A DNA stretch of 64,000 bases. Origin: a bacterium HR29 (GTDB lineage Bacteria > Chloroflexota > Dehalococcoidia > Tepidiformales > Tepidiformaceae). The translations under genes and the position numbers were made by a program. The stretch lies in assembly GCA_002898215.1 (NCBI GenBank), contig BEIF01000001.1, positions 229,501 to 293,500 on the forward strand, read 5' to 3'. Positions within the stretch are counted from its first letter, which is position 1. Every line of letters begins with the position of its first letter. Below are positions 30,357-40,311 of the stretch, in pieces. Below the pieces are notes generated by a model, which worked only from the letters and a program-made list of their open reading frames with translations, had not been told where the DNA came from and made no database searches.

Positions 30357-31391
30357 CTACGGCCGGAGGGCGATCTTCAGCACGCCCCCTTCGCGTTTGC
30401 GGAACCGCTCGTAAGCGGCTGGGGTCTCCTCCAGCTTCATGTGGTGGGTGAAGAGCGGCCGGGGGTCGATCCGGCCCCGCTCGATGAGCCGCATCAGCCG
30501 CTCCATTCGGTCCGTTCCCACGGGACAGAGCGTGGTAATGATTCGCCGGTGGAGGAACGTCCCTGTCGTCGGCAGCGTCAGCGTCGGGAAGGCACCGTAC
30601 ACGCCCACGCTACTGACCGTGCCCCCCCACCGCGTCACCGCACACGCATTCTCGAAGGTGGCCTGGTGCCCGAGGGCCTCCACGGCTACGTCGACCCCAA
30701 CGTTGTTGGTGAGCGCCATGATCCGTTGGACGGCCTCGTTGGGCTCGACGACGATATCCGCGCCCATCCGCTTCGCCATAGCCTGGCGCTCCGGAATGCC
30801 TTCCACGGCGATGATGAGACCGGCACCGAGTGCCCGAGCGGCCATCGTGGCGCAGAGGCCCACGGGGCCCTGGGCGAAGATCGCCACCGTGTCGCCCGTG
30901 CGCAGTCCGGCGCGCTCGATGGCCCCGAACCCAGTCGAAAGGATGTCCCCCACGAAGATGACCTGCTCGTCCTCCAGCGAATCGGGGACCTTTGCCATCG
31001 ACGTCTGCGCGCCGTTCACCAGGAAGTACTGTCCTTGTGCGCCGAAGAGAAGGTTGTTCGGCGCCGCGAACGTCTGACAAACCTGCGAGTTGCCCTCCTG
31101 ACACCGCACGCACACCCCGCAGCTGAGCAGGCAGCTCACCACGACCCGGTCGCCCGGTCTGAAGGCCGTCACGCCCGGCCCGATTGCCTCGACGACGCCC
31201 ACTGCCTCGTGGCCCATGGGCACGCCGGCAGGGACCGGAAGCTCGTCGACGATGTGGATGTCGCTTCCGCAGACGGTCGAAAGCGTCGTGCGCACGAGCG
31301 CCTGGCCCGGGCCCGGCTGGTCGGGCATCGGAATGTTCTGCATGGCTACCTGGCCCTGCCCGGCCTTGACGCAGGTGAGGGACGTCGGCAT
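30357..31391 (-). CDS. Zinc-dependent alcohol dehydrogenase (MDR family)
   Basis: 344 residues from ATG 31391 after GGAAGGAGGAG. Catalytic zinc ligands are C in VCGSDIH, H in GHEAVGV, and a later acidic residue. The structural zinc site is CGVCVRCQEGNSQVC (C-x2-C-x2-C-x7-C). The dinucleotide-binding glycine motif is AQGPVGLCA. Members oxidise alcohols or act on threonine or sorbitol; the substrate is open. It converges with the APH-like gene, the two stops being three bases apart. Confidence 0.9.
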   Translation of the reverse strand: MPTSLTCVKAGQGQVAMQNIPMPDQPGPGQALVRTTLSTVCGSDIHIVDELPVPAGVPMGHEAVGVVEAIGPGVTAFRPGDRVVVSCLLSCGVCVRCQEGNSQVCQTFAAPNNLLFGAQGQYFLVNGAQTSMAKVPDSLEDEQVIFVGDILSTGFGAIERAGLRTGDTVAIFAQGPVGLCATMAARALGAGLIIAVEGIPERQAMAKRMGADIVVEPNEAVQRIMALTNNVGVDVAVEALGHQATFENACAVTRWGGTVSSVGVYGAFPTLTLPTTGTFLHRRIITTLCPVGTDRMERLMRLIERGRIDPRPLFTHHMKLEETPAAYERFRKREGGVLKIALRP

Positions 31392-31435
31392 TCGCTCCTC
31401 CTTCCGTTCTGGCTCCGTTTCCGGCCGACGAAATG

Positions 31436-32296
31436 TTAGCCGATGCCGGCGTTCTCGCGCAGGAACCGCTCGAGCGGCTCGTACGCTTCCGGCTCCGTGA
31501 GGGCGGGGGCGTGGCCCACCCCGGGAACCTCGACGAGCGTGCAGCGGGGATGTTCGGCTGCCATCCGCTCCGCCGTCGCCCGGTCGAGCACGTCGCTCTC
31601 GGCACCCCGGATCACGAGGACGGGCGCCTGGATTGCGCGGAACGCCTCCCAGGGGTCCATGGGTGGCGGCACTGGCTGGGAGGGCGGCCGCCGGATTGCC
31701 GGGTCCATCTTCCACACGTAGAGGCCCGTGTCGTCCCGGCGCACGTGCCAGCGGGCGTACTCGAGGACCTCGTCGTCGGTTCGCCGCGCGAGAGCCGGCG
31801 CGTTCGACTCCCGGTAGTAACGCGCCACTGCCTTCAGGTCGGTGAAGGCCTCCGGGGCGCTCGTCAGCATCGTCATGATGCGTTGTAGCCCAGCCTGGGC
31901 GACCTCGGGCCCGATGTCGTTGAGCACTGCCGCCCACACCCGCTCCGGGTGCTGCGGGGCGTAGTACATGGAGATGAGGCCGCCCATCGATGTCCCCACG
32001 AGGGCGAACCGGTCGATCCCCAGCGCCTCGCGAAGGGCCTCCAGGTCGCGCACGTACACGTCGAAGCGGTACTCATCGGGTGGGCCCCAGTCGCTCTCCC
32101 CTCGCCCGCGGACGTCGAGGCAGTACACGTGGAAGTGGCGGGCGAGTTTGGTCGCCACGGCATCGAACACGTGGGCCTGCTGGGTGAGCCCGTGGACCAT
32201 CATCACGATCGGGGCGCCCTGCTTGCCGCGCGCGATGAGATGGTGACGCAGGCCGTTGGCCATCACGTAGATATCGCGCATCGCTCCGTCCGCCAT
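31436..32296 (-). CDS. Alpha/beta hydrolase
   Basis: 286 residues. The nucleophile elbow is GTSMGG (Ser near residue 102), the oxyanion region MVHGLTQQ follows strand 3, the acid is likely in RGAESDVLD, and the catalytic His is in GVGHAP. The overall arrangement fits esterases, lactonases or C-C hydrolases of the family. The ATG at 32296 has a GGAGGG site eight bases away. It is upstream of the alcohol dehydrogenase by 44 bases on the same strand, so the two may be cotranscribed. Confidence 0.88.
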   Translation of the reverse strand: MADGAMRDIYVMANGLRHHLIARGKQGAPIVMMVHGLTQQAHVFDAVATKLARHFHVYCLDVRGRGESDWGPPDEYRFDVYVRDLEALREALGIDRFALVGTSMGGLISMYYAPQHPERVWAAVLNDIGPEVAQAGLQRIMTMLTSAPEAFTDLKAVARYYRESNAPALARRTDDEVLEYARWHVRRDDTGLYVWKMDPAIRRPPSQPVPPPMDPWEAFRAIQAPVLVIRGAESDVLDRATAERMAAEHPRCTLVEVPGVGHAPALTEPEAYEPLERFLRENAGIG

Positions 32297-32325
32297 CGCT
32301 GCACCCTCCGGTCACTACACGCGTC

Positions 32326-32733
32326 TCAAAACTCCGAGAGCGGCCGCCGGCCCGCGTAGCCGGTGTCCGCAGGATGCCAGGACTGGATGTCGGGCTCGCC
32401 GTATTCGTAGCAGAGGTACACGACCTCGCCGGCTCGCTCGGCAGGGAAGTCCACGAGCCCCCGCCGCAGGTCCTTCACCTCCACGCCGGCGGCGGCGATG
32501 GTGCGGAGCGAGGCTTGGAGGACGGACCTCAGCTCCTCGAGCTCGCCGGGCCCCGCCTCGTCTTGGGGAGGTATCCGGTCCCGCATGTGGCCGTTCTTGG
32601 CCGCGGTCCGCGCCGCCGCTACGATACGCCGCTCGAGCTGTTCGGCCCGTCGGGCAGCAGCAACCATGCGCCCGATTTCGGGCAGCAGCGTGCGCAGGAC
32701 GGCTCGTGCCTCCTCGACCGTGAACAGCCGCAC
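32326..32733 (-). CDS. DUF2203 family protein
   Basis: 135 residues from GTG 32733. The N-terminal half is helical (LFTVEEARAVLRTLLPEIGRMV), and the C-terminal half carries the family pattern VEVKDLRRGLVDFPAERAGEVVYLCYEYGE then WHPADTGYAGRRPL. DUF2203 proteins are conserved in many bacteria without a known function. It lies nine bases downstream of glgC on the same strand, so it is probably cotranscribed with glgC. Confidence 0.85.
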   Translation of the reverse strand: MRLFTVEEARAVLRTLLPEIGRMVAAARRAEQLERRIVAAARTAAKNGHMRDRIPPQDEAGPGELEELRSVLQASLRTIAAAGVEVKDLRRGLVDFPAERAGEVVYLCYEYGEPDIQSWHPADTGYAGRRPLSEF

Positions 32734-32742
32734 GCGTGCATG

Positions 32743-34032
32743 CTACACGAAGAGGTGCAGCGGGATGTGGGTAGGGTGGACCGAGGCGCCGCTCGGAAGC
32801 TCGTCCAGGTCGGCCAGCTCCTCTTCGACGCCAGGGCCGACCACCACGTTCCTCCCCACCCGGAGACCGGACGGGATGGTCGCGCGCTTCCCGATGACGG
32901 TGATGCCGGTGTTCACGATGTCCGGGCGCTCCAGGTTCGGGCGGAAATCGTCCCCGTAGCCGATATAGGCTCCCGCGCCCACCGTCACCTCTTTGTCGAG
33001 AATCGAACGGTCCACGACCGCGCCCTGCCGGATGACGCACCGATGCTGGATGATCGAGTCTCGCACTTCGGCCCCCTCTTCGATCACCGCACCGGGGGAG
33101 ATGACGGACCGAACCACCCGGCCGGCAATTCGCGCCCCAGGGGAAATGAGTGAATCGATGACCTCCGCCCGCGGTCCAATCCAGGCCGGTGGCATGGTGG
33201 GCGCCGAGGTGCGCAGCTTCAAGTCCGGGTCGTCCAGGTCGAGTGCCGGCCGCGGCCCCAACAGGTCCATGTGGGCCTGCCAGTACGACTGGATGGTCCC
33301 GACGTCGCGCCAGTACTCCTGGTACTGGTATCCGAAGACCCGGTACCGCTGGAAGATTCGCGGGATGATGTCCCGGCCGAAGTCGTGGGTGCTCTGGTCG
33401 CCGAGGTCGGCGTCGGCCTGCAGTTCCTCCACGAGGACGTCCTTGTTGAAGCAGTAGACGCCCATCGAGACCCAGGTCGACTTCGGCTCCTCCGGTTTCT
33501 CTTGCCAGTCGACGATGCGTCCGTTGCTGTCGAGCTCCAGGACACCGAAGCGCCTCGCTTCCTCGAGCGGCACGGTGTAGACGCCCACCGTCACGTCCGC
33601 GGCCTGGCTCCGGTGGTAGGCGATCATGTTCCGGTACGACGTCAAGTAGATGTGGTCCCCGGCGAGGATGAGGACCTCCCGGACGCGCGACTCCTCGATG
33701 ACGTACAGGTTCTGGTAGACGGCGTCGGCCGTCCCCTGGTACCAATCCATGTCGGCGCGGCCGAGGTACGGCTGCAGGATCTGCACGGCTCCGTCGGGCC
33801 GGTCCAGTCCCCAGGCCCTGCCGGAGCCGATGTGGTTGATGAGCGACCGCGGGCGATACTGCGTCAGCACGCACACCTTGGTGAGCTGGCTGTTGGCGCA
33901 GTTGCTAAGGGCGAAATCGATGATGCGGTAGTGGCCGGCGAACACCACCGCTGGCTTCGCCCGCTGCTCGGAGAGGACGGAAAGTCGGTCCCCCTGTCCG
34001 CCCGCGAGGATCATCGCCAGGACGTCGTTCAT
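32743..34032 (-). CDS. glgC: Glucose-1-phosphate adenylyltransferase
   Basis: 429 residues, the standard length. It makes ADP-glucose from ATP and glucose-1-phosphate for glycogen synthesis. The nucleotidyltransferase signature AMILAGGQGDRLSVLSEQRAKPAV is at the N-terminus, with GTADAVYQNL and the LAGDHIY metal/nucleotide segment further on, and EKP and the STWVSMGVYCF region in the middle. The C-terminal left-handed beta helix has hexapeptide-like repeats (ISPGARIAG, VISPGAVIEE). No glycogen synthase or branching enzyme lies nearby. Confidence 0.94.
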   Translation of the reverse strand: MNDVLAMILAGGQGDRLSVLSEQRAKPAVVFAGHYRIIDFALSNCANSQLTKVCVLTQYRPRSLINHIGSGRAWGLDRPDGAVQILQPYLGRADMDWYQGTADAVYQNLYVIEESRVREVLILAGDHIYLTSYRNMIAYHRSQAADVTVGVYTVPLEEARRFGVLELDSNGRIVDWQEKPEEPKSTWVSMGVYCFNKDVLVEELQADADLGDQSTHDFGRDIIPRIFQRYRVFGYQYQEYWRDVGTIQSYWQAHMDLLGPRPALDLDDPDLKLRTSAPTMPPAWIGPRAEVIDSLISPGARIAGRVVRSVISPGAVIEEGAEVRDSIIQHRCVIRQGAVVDRSILDKEVTVGAGAYIGYGDDFRPNLERPDIVNTGITVIGKRATIPSGLRVGRNVVVGPGVEEELADLDELPSGASVHPTHIPLHLFV

Positions 34033-34119
34033 GGCTGCTCCGGTGCGGGGGTCTGTCCCGATTCTAGCCCCGAGCTTCCCGGCCTGTCAGGACAGCCCCC
34101 GCACGGGTCCGGTGCGGGC

Positions 34120-34314
34120 CTACCGCTGTCCGGCGGCCGCCGCCGCGGTGCGCGCCACCATTGCCAGCGCACAGTCGCGGCAGATCACGGTGGCGAACCG
34201 CGCGCCTCGCACCCCTGCTGCCGCCTCGACATCGGCCAGGAGCAGCCGCGTGCGCGATTGCCCCGTGCGCCCGCAGAGCGGGCATGCATCGGTATTCAGT
34301 TGGCTGCGAGTCAT
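34120..34314 (-). CDS. Small zinc-ribbon protein, unknown
   Basis: 64 residues with two knuckles, CPLCG near residue 11 and CRDC near residue 45, separated by about 33 residues, a plausible zinc ribbon. The N-terminus MTRSQLNTDACPLCGR is typical of small zinc proteins. An AGGGGAGATG ribosome site precedes the ATG. It lies between glgC (minus) and nadE (plus, divergent). The function is unknown. Confidence 0.5.
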   Translation of the reverse strand: MTRSQLNTDACPLCGRTGQSRTRLLLADVEAAAGVRGARFATVICRDCALAMVARTAAAAAGQR

Positions 34315-34469
34315 CTCCCCTTCCTCGTAGCCCCGCCGTTCGCCATCCTTGCCGCTGCCGTCGCCATTGCCAATCGGGCGATTCGCCTAAGGCGATTCCC
34401 CGAGGCCGCTCCCCCAGGTGCCATGGCCGACCGGCGGTATACTTCCTCCATCTCCCGCCGGTGGAGCCG

Positions 34470-36203
34470 ATGCGCACCATCCGCCTCGCCCTCGCTCAGC
34501 TCAATACGACCGTCGGCGACATCGAGGGCAACGTCGACCTCATCGCCCGGGCCATCCTCCGTGCGAAGCGGGCGGGGGCCCACCTCGTCGCCGTGCCCGA
34601 GCTCGCGGTCACGGGGTACCCGCCGGAGGACCTGCTCCTCCGCCGGGCCTTCTGCGAAGCCTCCCGAGCCGCGGTCGAGCGCATCCTCCCCGCCTCGGAA
34701 GGGATCGTGGCCGTCGTCGGATTCGTCGATTGGGATGGCGACGCAGCCTACAACGCCGCCGCTGTCCTCGCCGACGGCCGCTGGGTCGACACCTACCGGA
34801 AACGGCGCCTCCCCAACTACGGCGTGTTCGACGAGGAACGCTACTTCGCGCCCGGCAAGCGCGTCCCCCTCTACGACGCCGGCAGCTTCACGTTCGGCGT
34901 GAGCATTTGCGAAGACATCTGGTACCCCGGCCTCCCGCTCGAGGCGATGGCGCTGGCCGGCGCCGAGCTCGTCATCAACATCAACGCCTCGCCATACCAC
35001 CGCGGCAAGGTCCGCGACCGCGAGCGGATGCTCGCCACGCGAGCCGCCGATAACCTCATCGCCCTCGCCTACGTCAACCAGGTCGGTGGCCAGGACGAGC
35101 TGGTCTTCGACGGCTGCTCCATGGTCTTCGACCCGGACGGGAGCCTCGTTGTTCGGGGACCGCAGTTCCGCGACGACACGGTGCTGGCCGATATCGACCT
35201 CGACTTCGTGGCTCAGCGGCGGCTCCACGACCCGCGGCGGCGTGTCGAGCTCCGCGAACGGGGCGAGCTGCCAGTCGAGACCATCCCCCTCGGCTTCCGC
35301 ATCGAACCCTCCTGCGAGGTGCCCAGGCACCGCGATGTCCTCCCCTTGCTCGGCGACGAGGAGGAGGTGTGGGAAGCGCTCGTCTTGGGCACGCGCGACT
35401 ATCTGGCGAAGACCGGCTTCCGGCAGGCCGTCATCGGGCTCTCCGGAGGGATCGATTCCAGCCTGGTGGCGGTGATCGCCGTCGACGCCCTCGGGGCCGA
35501 GAACGTCGTGGGCGTCTCCATGCCCAGCCGCTACTCCAGCGAGCACAGCAAGGCCGATGCGGCGAAGCTCGCCCGGAATCTCGGCATCCGTCTCCTCACC
35601 ATCCCCATCGAGCCGGCCCATGCCGCCATGCTCGAGATGCTGGCCGATGCCTTCGAGGGCACCGAACCGGGTACCGCCGAAGAGAACCTGCAGTCCCGCC
35701 AGCGCGGCAACGTGCTGATGACCCTCTCGAACAAGTTCGGCTGGCTCGTCCTGACCACCGGGAACAAGAGCGAAATGGCTACCGGCTACGCCACCCTCTA
35801 CGGCGACATGGCCGGCGGCTACGCCGTCATCAAGGACGTGCCCAAGACCCTCGTCTACCGGTTGGCCCGCTGGCGCAACGCCCGCGCCGGCTTCGACCTC
35901 ATCCCCGAGTCGGTGCTCCGCAAGCCGCCCTCCGCCGAGCTGAAGCCCGGCCAGGTCGACCAGGACACCCTGCCACCGTACGAAATCCTCGACCCCATCC
36001 TCGAACAGTACGTCGAGCTGGACCGCACACCGGAAGAGATCGTCGCCATGGGCTTCGACCGCACCACCGTCGAACGGGTCGTCGCCATGGTGGACCGGAA
36101 CGAGTACAAGCGCCGTCAGGCGCCCCCCGGCGTGAAGATCACCCCCCGCGCCTTCGGCCGTGACCGACGCCTTCCCATCGCCGCTCGCCTCCGCCATTGG
36201 TGA
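34470..36203 (+). CDS. nadE: Glutamine-dependent NAD+ synthetase
   Basis: 577 residues from ATG 34470; the frame is open upstream, but the conserved glutaminase fold starts at MRTIRLALAQLN. The N-terminal nitrilase-type glutaminase (1-270) has the catalytic triad: E in AVPELAVTGYPPEDL, K in RKRRLPNYGVFDE and C in GVSICEDIWYP. The C-terminal synthetase has the P-loop IGLSGGIDSSLVA and the NAD-binding MPSRYSSEHSK segment, with TGNKSEMATGY later. It amidates deamido-NAD with ammonia from glutamine. A TATACT at 34438-34443 may be its -10 box. Confidence 0.95.
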   Translation: MRTIRLALAQLNTTVGDIEGNVDLIARAILRAKRAGAHLVAVPELAVTGYPPEDLLLRRAFCEASRAAVERILPASEGIVAVVGFVDWDGDAAYNAAAVLADGRWVDTYRKRRLPNYGVFDEERYFAPGKRVPLYDAGSFTFGVSICEDIWYPGLPLEAMALAGAELVININASPYHRGKVRDRERMLATRAADNLIALAYVNQVGGQDELVFDGCSMVFDPDGSLVVRGPQFRDDTVLADIDLDFVAQRRLHDPRRRVELRERGELPVETIPLGFRIEPSCEVPRHRDVLPLLGDEEEVWEALVLGTRDYLAKTGFRQAVIGLSGGIDSSLVAVIAVDALGAENVVGVSMPSRYSSEHSKADAAKLARNLGIRLLTIPIEPAHAAMLEMLADAFEGTEPGTAEENLQSRQRGNVLMTLSNKFGWLVLTTGNKSEMATGYATLYGDMAGGYAVIKDVPKTLVYRLARWRNARAGFDLIPESVLRKPPSAELKPGQVDQDTLPPYEILDPILEQYVELDRTPEEIVAMGFDRTTVERVVAMVDRNEYKRRQAPPGVKITPRAFGRDRRLPIAARLRHW

Positions 36204-36243
36204 GCGGTTGCCTCGGGCCGGCCGCCCCGCCACACTCGGCGGC

Positions 36244-36921
36244 ATGAGCATCGAAGCGGTCATCTTCGACTTCGGCGGCGTTATCGTCCCTGGGGGCGCC
36301 GAGCCCATCGCCAACCAGACGGAGTCGCCGTTCGTGCAGGTCGAACGCCGGTTCGGCCTTCCCTCCGGGTTCGCGTTCCGCTGGCTCTACCTCGAAAACC
36401 CCGCCTGGATGCGCCTGCGCGTCGGCGAGGGCTCCTTCGAGGAGTGGTACGACACGAGCCGCCGCCTCATCGCCGAGCGCGCCTCTCCGGAGGCCGCCGA
36501 GGCGTTCATCGAGGCCCTCACCGCCGACCGTCCACCAGCCTTCAACCCCGGCATGCTCGAGCTCATCGGCCAGCTCCGCGGCCGGTACCGCCTCGGCCTC
36601 CTCTCGAACGCTGCGCCTGGCCTCGAAGAAGACCTCGAGCGGAAGTTCCGCATCGCCCATCTCTTCGACGACATCATCAACTCCGCTACGGTGCGGCTTG
36701 CCAAGCCCGACCCTCGCATCTTCCACCTCGCTGCCGAGCGTCTCGGAGTGCGGCCCGAATCCTGCTTCTTCACCGACGACCTGGCCCACAACGTGGAGGC
36801 CGCCCGCGCCGTTGGCATGACCGCCCACCAGTTCCGCGGTGCGAGCGAGCTCGCCGCCGCGCTCCGTGCGGCCGGCGTCGACGTCGTCGACCCCCTCGCC
36901 GACCCGCTCAGCGGCCGATGA
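36244..36921 (+). CDS. HAD-family hydrolase (DFGGV type)
   Basis: 225 residues from ATG 36244; a GTG at 36160 would overlap nadE and add an unconserved tail. Motif I is FDFGGVIVPGG, with Gly in place of the second Asp, as in YihX-like HAD-IA members. Motif II is LLSNAAPG, motif III the Lys in LAKPDPRIFHLAAERL, and motif IV FTDDLAHNVEAA. It probably hydrolyses a small phosphate ester; the substrate is unknown. Its last 14 bases overlap the convergent Clp-domain gene. Confidence 0.87.
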   Translation: MSIEAVIFDFGGVIVPGGAEPIANQTESPFVQVERRFGLPSGFAFRWLYLENPAWMRLRVGEGSFEEWYDTSRRLIAERASPEAAEAFIEALTADRPPAFNPGMLELIGQLRGRYRLGLLSNAAPGLEEDLERKFRIAHLFDDIINSATVRLAKPDPRIFHLAAERLGVRPESCFFTDDLAHNVEAARAVGMTAHQFRGASELAAALRAAGVDVVDPLADPLSGR

Positions 36922-37321
36922 GGCGGAATAGCTCGTCGCGTTCGATGCCGAGCCCGCGGTAGAACAGCGGGTTGACCTCGCCGGAATCGATGACGCCGAG
37001 CGCGAGGTCTCGGGCGCCGAACGCGCTGCCGCCCATCTCCCGCAGCCGTGCAACGGCGTGGTTCAGGGCGGCCCGCGCGCCTGGGCTCGGCATCACCTGC
37101 TCGCGGAGCGGCTCCGCTCCTGCACCGTGCACCAGTAGCAGTGCCTCCTCGATGCGTGCCCGATCGGGCAGCCCGACCGACCCGCCCTCGCCGAGCACGA
37201 GCAACGCGCCTGCCAGGAGGTGCTCCGGAGCCTCGATGGCGACATTCATCCGCCAACAGAGCTGTTCCGCCTCGCGCAGCGCCCGCTGGCCGTCGGGCGT
37301 CAGGCGCACCCCCTCAGCCAT
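36908..37321 (-). CDS. Stand-alone Clp N-terminal-like domain protein
   Basis: 137 residues, entirely helical. It has the two-repeat look of the Clp N (R) domain: ALREAEQLCWRMNVAIEAPEHLLAGALLVL resembles the AxxLGHxYIGTEHLLLALL signature, and a second half begins near ALNHAVARLREMGGSAFGARDLALGVI. No AAA module follows. Similar lone domains are ClpS2- or ClpT-like adaptors or stress proteins. Its ATG overlaps the stop of recJ, so it is coupled to it. Confidence 0.72.
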   Translation of the reverse strand: MAEGVRLTPDGQRALREAEQLCWRMNVAIEAPEHLLAGALLVLGEGGSVGLPDRARIEEALLLVHGAGAEPLREQVMPSPGARAALNHAVARLREMGGSAFGARDLALGVIDSGEVNPLFYRGLGIERDELFRLIGR

Positions 37322-39032
37322 GCAGGTCCGCCCCCTCGAGCGGCCGCCGCTCCGCGGCCGGCGCGAAGTCGAGCACCTCCAGTTCGATGAGCCCCTCGCG
37401 CCCGTTCCGGAGCGTGTACACGACGTCCACCTCGTCGGCGATCGGGCCGTTCCCTTGCCGAAATGCGATGGCTGGCCAGGCTGCGGCGCCGTCTCCCTTC
37501 AGCTTCATCCGCATGTGCGCGCCGTCGCTCCCGACGGGGCGCCAATCGGCGACCCGCACGCCCCGCGCCAGCAGTACGGGCCGTTCGTTCCCGTAGCCGC
37601 ACGGTTCGAAGGCGAGCAGCCCCTTCAGCTCCGTCGGGTTCAGCTCGTCGAGGTGAGCCTCGGCGTCGATCTCGATGACCGGCCGCAGGTCCTCCGGCCT
37701 CAGCAGGTCCTCCGCGTAGGCCTGGAGGCGCCGCTTCAGCTCGGGAAGCCGGTCGTTCCGGACGGTGAATCCGGCTGCAGCCCGGTGGCCGCCGTGCCGC
37801 TCCAAGAGGTCGCCCGCCCGTCCGATTGCGGTGACGATGTCGAAGGCGGGAATGCTCCGGGCGCTTCCGCGGCTCTCCGATTCGCCCCGATTGAAAACGA
37901 TGGCCGGGCGGCAGTACTTCTCTGCCAGCTTCCCGGCCACGATGCCCACGATGCCCACGTGCATCGACTCGTGGCCTACGAAGAGCAGCGGACCTTCGCC
38001 GTCCGCCAGCGCCTCCGCCAGCGCCATCGCCTCCTCGGTGAGCCGCTGCCGCTCGCGGTTCAGCCGGTCCAGCTCCTCGGCTAACGGGAGGGCATCCTCC
38101 ACCCGCTTGGCCAGCAGCAGTTCGAGCGCCAGACGTGCGTGGCGGAGGCGTCCGGCGGCATTCAACCGCGGCCCCCATTGGTAGGCGAGGACCTCGGCGT
38201 CGACTCGCTGGGCGGTCCCGGCGACGGTCGCTAGAGCGGCCAACCCCGGCCGAAGCCCCCGCCGCATCGCATCCAGCCCCCGCCGGACGAACGCACGGTT
38301 CTCGCCGACGAGCGGCGCGACGTCGACTACCGTGCCCAAGGCGACCAAGTCGATGAGCTCCTCGACCGGCGGCTCCCGCCCCACGGCGTCGTAAAGGGCC
38401 TCCAGGAAGCGGTACGAGACGCCCACGGCCGCGAGCTCGTCGAACGGGTAGGCGGAATCCGGACGCTTCGGGTCGATGTTGGCGACGGCTGGAGGGAGCT
38501 CGCGCGGAACCGTGTGGTGGTCCAGGACGATGACGTCCATGCCGCGGCGCCGCGCAGCCGCGATCTCCGCCACCGAGGTGATGCCGCAATCGGCCGTGAT
38601 GAGCAGGGAGACGCCGGCTCCCCTCAAACGCTCCAGGGCGGCGGTGTTCAAGCCGTACCCCTCCGCGAAGCGGTCGGGGATGTACCGCACCGTCCGCGCC
38701 CCCAGCGGGCGGAGCCCGAGCTCGAGGACGGCAACGGACGTCACGCCGTCGACATCGAAGTCACCGTACAGCCCGATGAGCTCGCCCTCCTTTAGCGCCT
38801 GCCGTGTGCGGGCCACCGCCTCTGCCATCCCGGGCAGGAGGAAGGGGTCCCCCGGCGGCGTCTCGCCGGGGCGGTAGAACTGTCGCGCTGCCTCCCGGTC
38901 GGTAATGCCGCGCGCGGCGAGAACGCGCGCCACCACCGCCGGGTAACGAGGGAGCGCGTGGCGATGGGCGTCGGGCCGCCGCAGTTTCCAGCGCGGCCTC
39001 CCGCGCACCAGCGCCGCGCCCGTGCCCTTCAC
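37314..39032 (-). CDS. recJ: Single-stranded-DNA-specific exonuclease RecJ
   Basis: 572 residues. The DHH domain shows [11 protein letters not shown] (motif I), TADCGI, and the DHH motif in [10 protein letters not shown]. The DHHA1 domain has [21 protein letters not shown] and a glycine-rich GGHRAAAGF loop near residue 420, followed by an OB-fold C-terminus. RecJ degrades single-stranded DNA 5'-3' in recombination and mismatch repair. GTG 39032 overlaps the fabF stop (GTGA). Confidence 0.95.
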   Translation of the reverse strand: MKGTGAALVRGRPRWKLRRPDAHRHALPRYPAVVARVLAARGITDREAARQFYRPGETPPGDPFLLPGMAEAVARTRQALKEGELIGLYGDFDVDGVTSVAVLELGLRPLGARTVRYIPDRFAEGYGLNTAALERLRGAGVSLLITADCGITSVAEIAAARRRGMDVIVLDHHTVPRELPPAVANIDPKRPDSAYPFDELAAVGVSYRFLEALYDAVGREPPVEELIDLVALGTVVDVAPLVGENRAFVRRGLDAMRRGLRPGLAALATVAGTAQRVDAEVLAYQWGPRLNAAGRLRHARLALELLLAKRVEDALPLAEELDRLNRERQRLTEEAMALAEALADGEGPLLFVGHESMHVGIVGIVAGKLAEKYCRPAIVFNRGESESRGSARSIPAFDIVTAIGRAGDLLERHGGHRAAAGFTVRNDRLPELKRRLQAYAEDLLRPEDLRPVIEIDAEAHLDELNPTELKGLLAFEPCGYGNERPVLLARGVRVADWRPVGSDGAHMRMKLKGDGAAAWPAIAFRQGNGPIADEVDVVYTLRNGREGLIELEVLDFAPAAERRPLEGADLHG

Positions 39033-40267
39033 GGCACGTACCTACGGAAGATGAGGCAGGAGTTGTGCCCGCCGAACCCGAACGAGTTCGTCATTGCGAC
39101 ATCCACGGTTGCCGGCCTGGCCACGTTCGGCACGTAGTCGAGGTCGCACTCGGGGTCGGGTTCGACGTAATTCGCCGTCGGCGGAATCACTCCTCGGTCG
39201 ATCACGAGCACGCACACCGCCGCCTCGACCGCACCGGCGGCGCCCAGGAGGTGGCCGGTCATCGACTTGGTCGAGCTGATGGGCACGTGATAGGCATGCT
39301 CCCCGAACGCCCGCTTGATAGCCAGGGTTTCCATCCGGTCGTTGAGGGGTGTCGACGTGCCGTGGGCGTTGATGTAGTCGACGTCATCGGCCTGCAGCCC
39401 GGCTCGTTCGAGAGCGAGCCGCATCGCCCGGACGGCTCCCTCCCCCTGTTCGTCGGGCTGGGTGATGTGGTAGGCGTCGCTCGTCGCCGCGTAGCCGGCG
39501 ACCTCGGCGAGGATTCGCGCCCCCCGTGCCTTCGCGTGCTCCTCCGCCTCCAGCACGAGGAGGCCGCCTCCCTCGGCGATCACGAAGCCGTCGCGGCCGG
39601 CGGCGAACGGCCGCGAAGCTGTCGCCGGGTCGTCGTTCCGTGTGCTGAGCGCTTTCGCGGCCGCGAACCCGGCCACGGCGATGGGCGTGATGGGCGCTTC
39701 GGCTCCACCGGCCAGCGCCACGTCCGCGTCGCCTCGGGCGATCATGTTCGCTGCTTCCCCGATTGCGTCGGCACCGCTAGCGCAGGCGCTCACCAGCGCG
39801 TAGTTCGGACCGCGAGCGCCCAGCCGGATGCTGAGCTGACCGCTGGCCATGTCCGGAAGCATCATGGGCATGAGGAATGGACTGACCCGCCCCGGCCCCT
39901 TCGTCCGAAGCTGCTCGAACTCTTCGGCCAGCGTCATGATCCCGCCCATCGCGGTACCCACGATGATCGCCGTTCGCTGCCCGTCCTCGCTGCCGATGTC
40001 GAGCCCGGCCTGGGTCAGCGCCTCCTGCGCCGCGGCCGCAGCGAAGTGGGTGAAGCGGTCCGCTCGTCGCGCCTCCTTCCGCTCCATGAAGCGAAGCGGG
40101 TCGAAGCCCTTCACTTCGCCAGCGATGCGCGAATCGAACCCCCTGGCATCGAAGAGCGTGATGGGTCCGATGCCGCTGCGGCCGTTGGTGAGCGCATCCC
40201 ACGTTTCCTCCGCCGTCAAACCCACCGGCGTCACCAGCCCGATACCCGTGACCACCACGCGCCGCAC
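39029..40267 (-). CDS. fabF: 3-oxoacyl-ACP synthase II
   Basis: 412 residues, the usual length. It condenses malonyl-ACP with acyl-ACP in fatty-acid elongation. The nucleophile is in [13 protein letters not shown], the two catalytic His are in [12 protein letters not shown] and [12 protein letters not shown], and the C-terminus [12 protein letters not shown] is intact. The N-terminus [13 protein letters not shown] is standard. GGAGG precedes the ATG, and a TATACT (minus strand, 40308-40303) may be the -10 box. It heads the fabF-recJ-Clp-domain operon. acpS, whose product activates ACP, is 1.6 kb away on the same strand. Confidence 0.95.
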   Translation of the reverse strand: MRRVVVTGIGLVTPVGLTAEETWDALTNGRSGIGPITLFDARGFDSRIAGEVKGFDPLRFMERKEARRADRFTHFAAAAAQEALTQAGLDIGSEDGQRTAIIVGTAMGGIMTLAEEFEQLRTKGPGRVSPFLMPMMLPDMASGQLSIRLGARGPNYALVSACASGADAIGEAANMIARGDADVALAGGAEAPITPIAVAGFAAAKALSTRNDDPATASRPFAAGRDGFVIAEGGGLLVLEAEEHAKARGARILAEVAGYAATSDAYHITQPDEQGEGAVRAMRLALERAGLQADDVDYINAHGTSTPLNDRMETLAIKRAFGEHAYHVPISSTKSMTGHLLGAAGAVEAAVCVLVIDRGVIPPTANYVEPDPECDLDYVPNVARPATVDVAMTNSFGFGGHNSCLIFRRYVP

Positions 40268-40311
40268 GCGCGACCTCCGGGAAATCGATCAGGTTGTTGC
40301 GCAGTATACCA

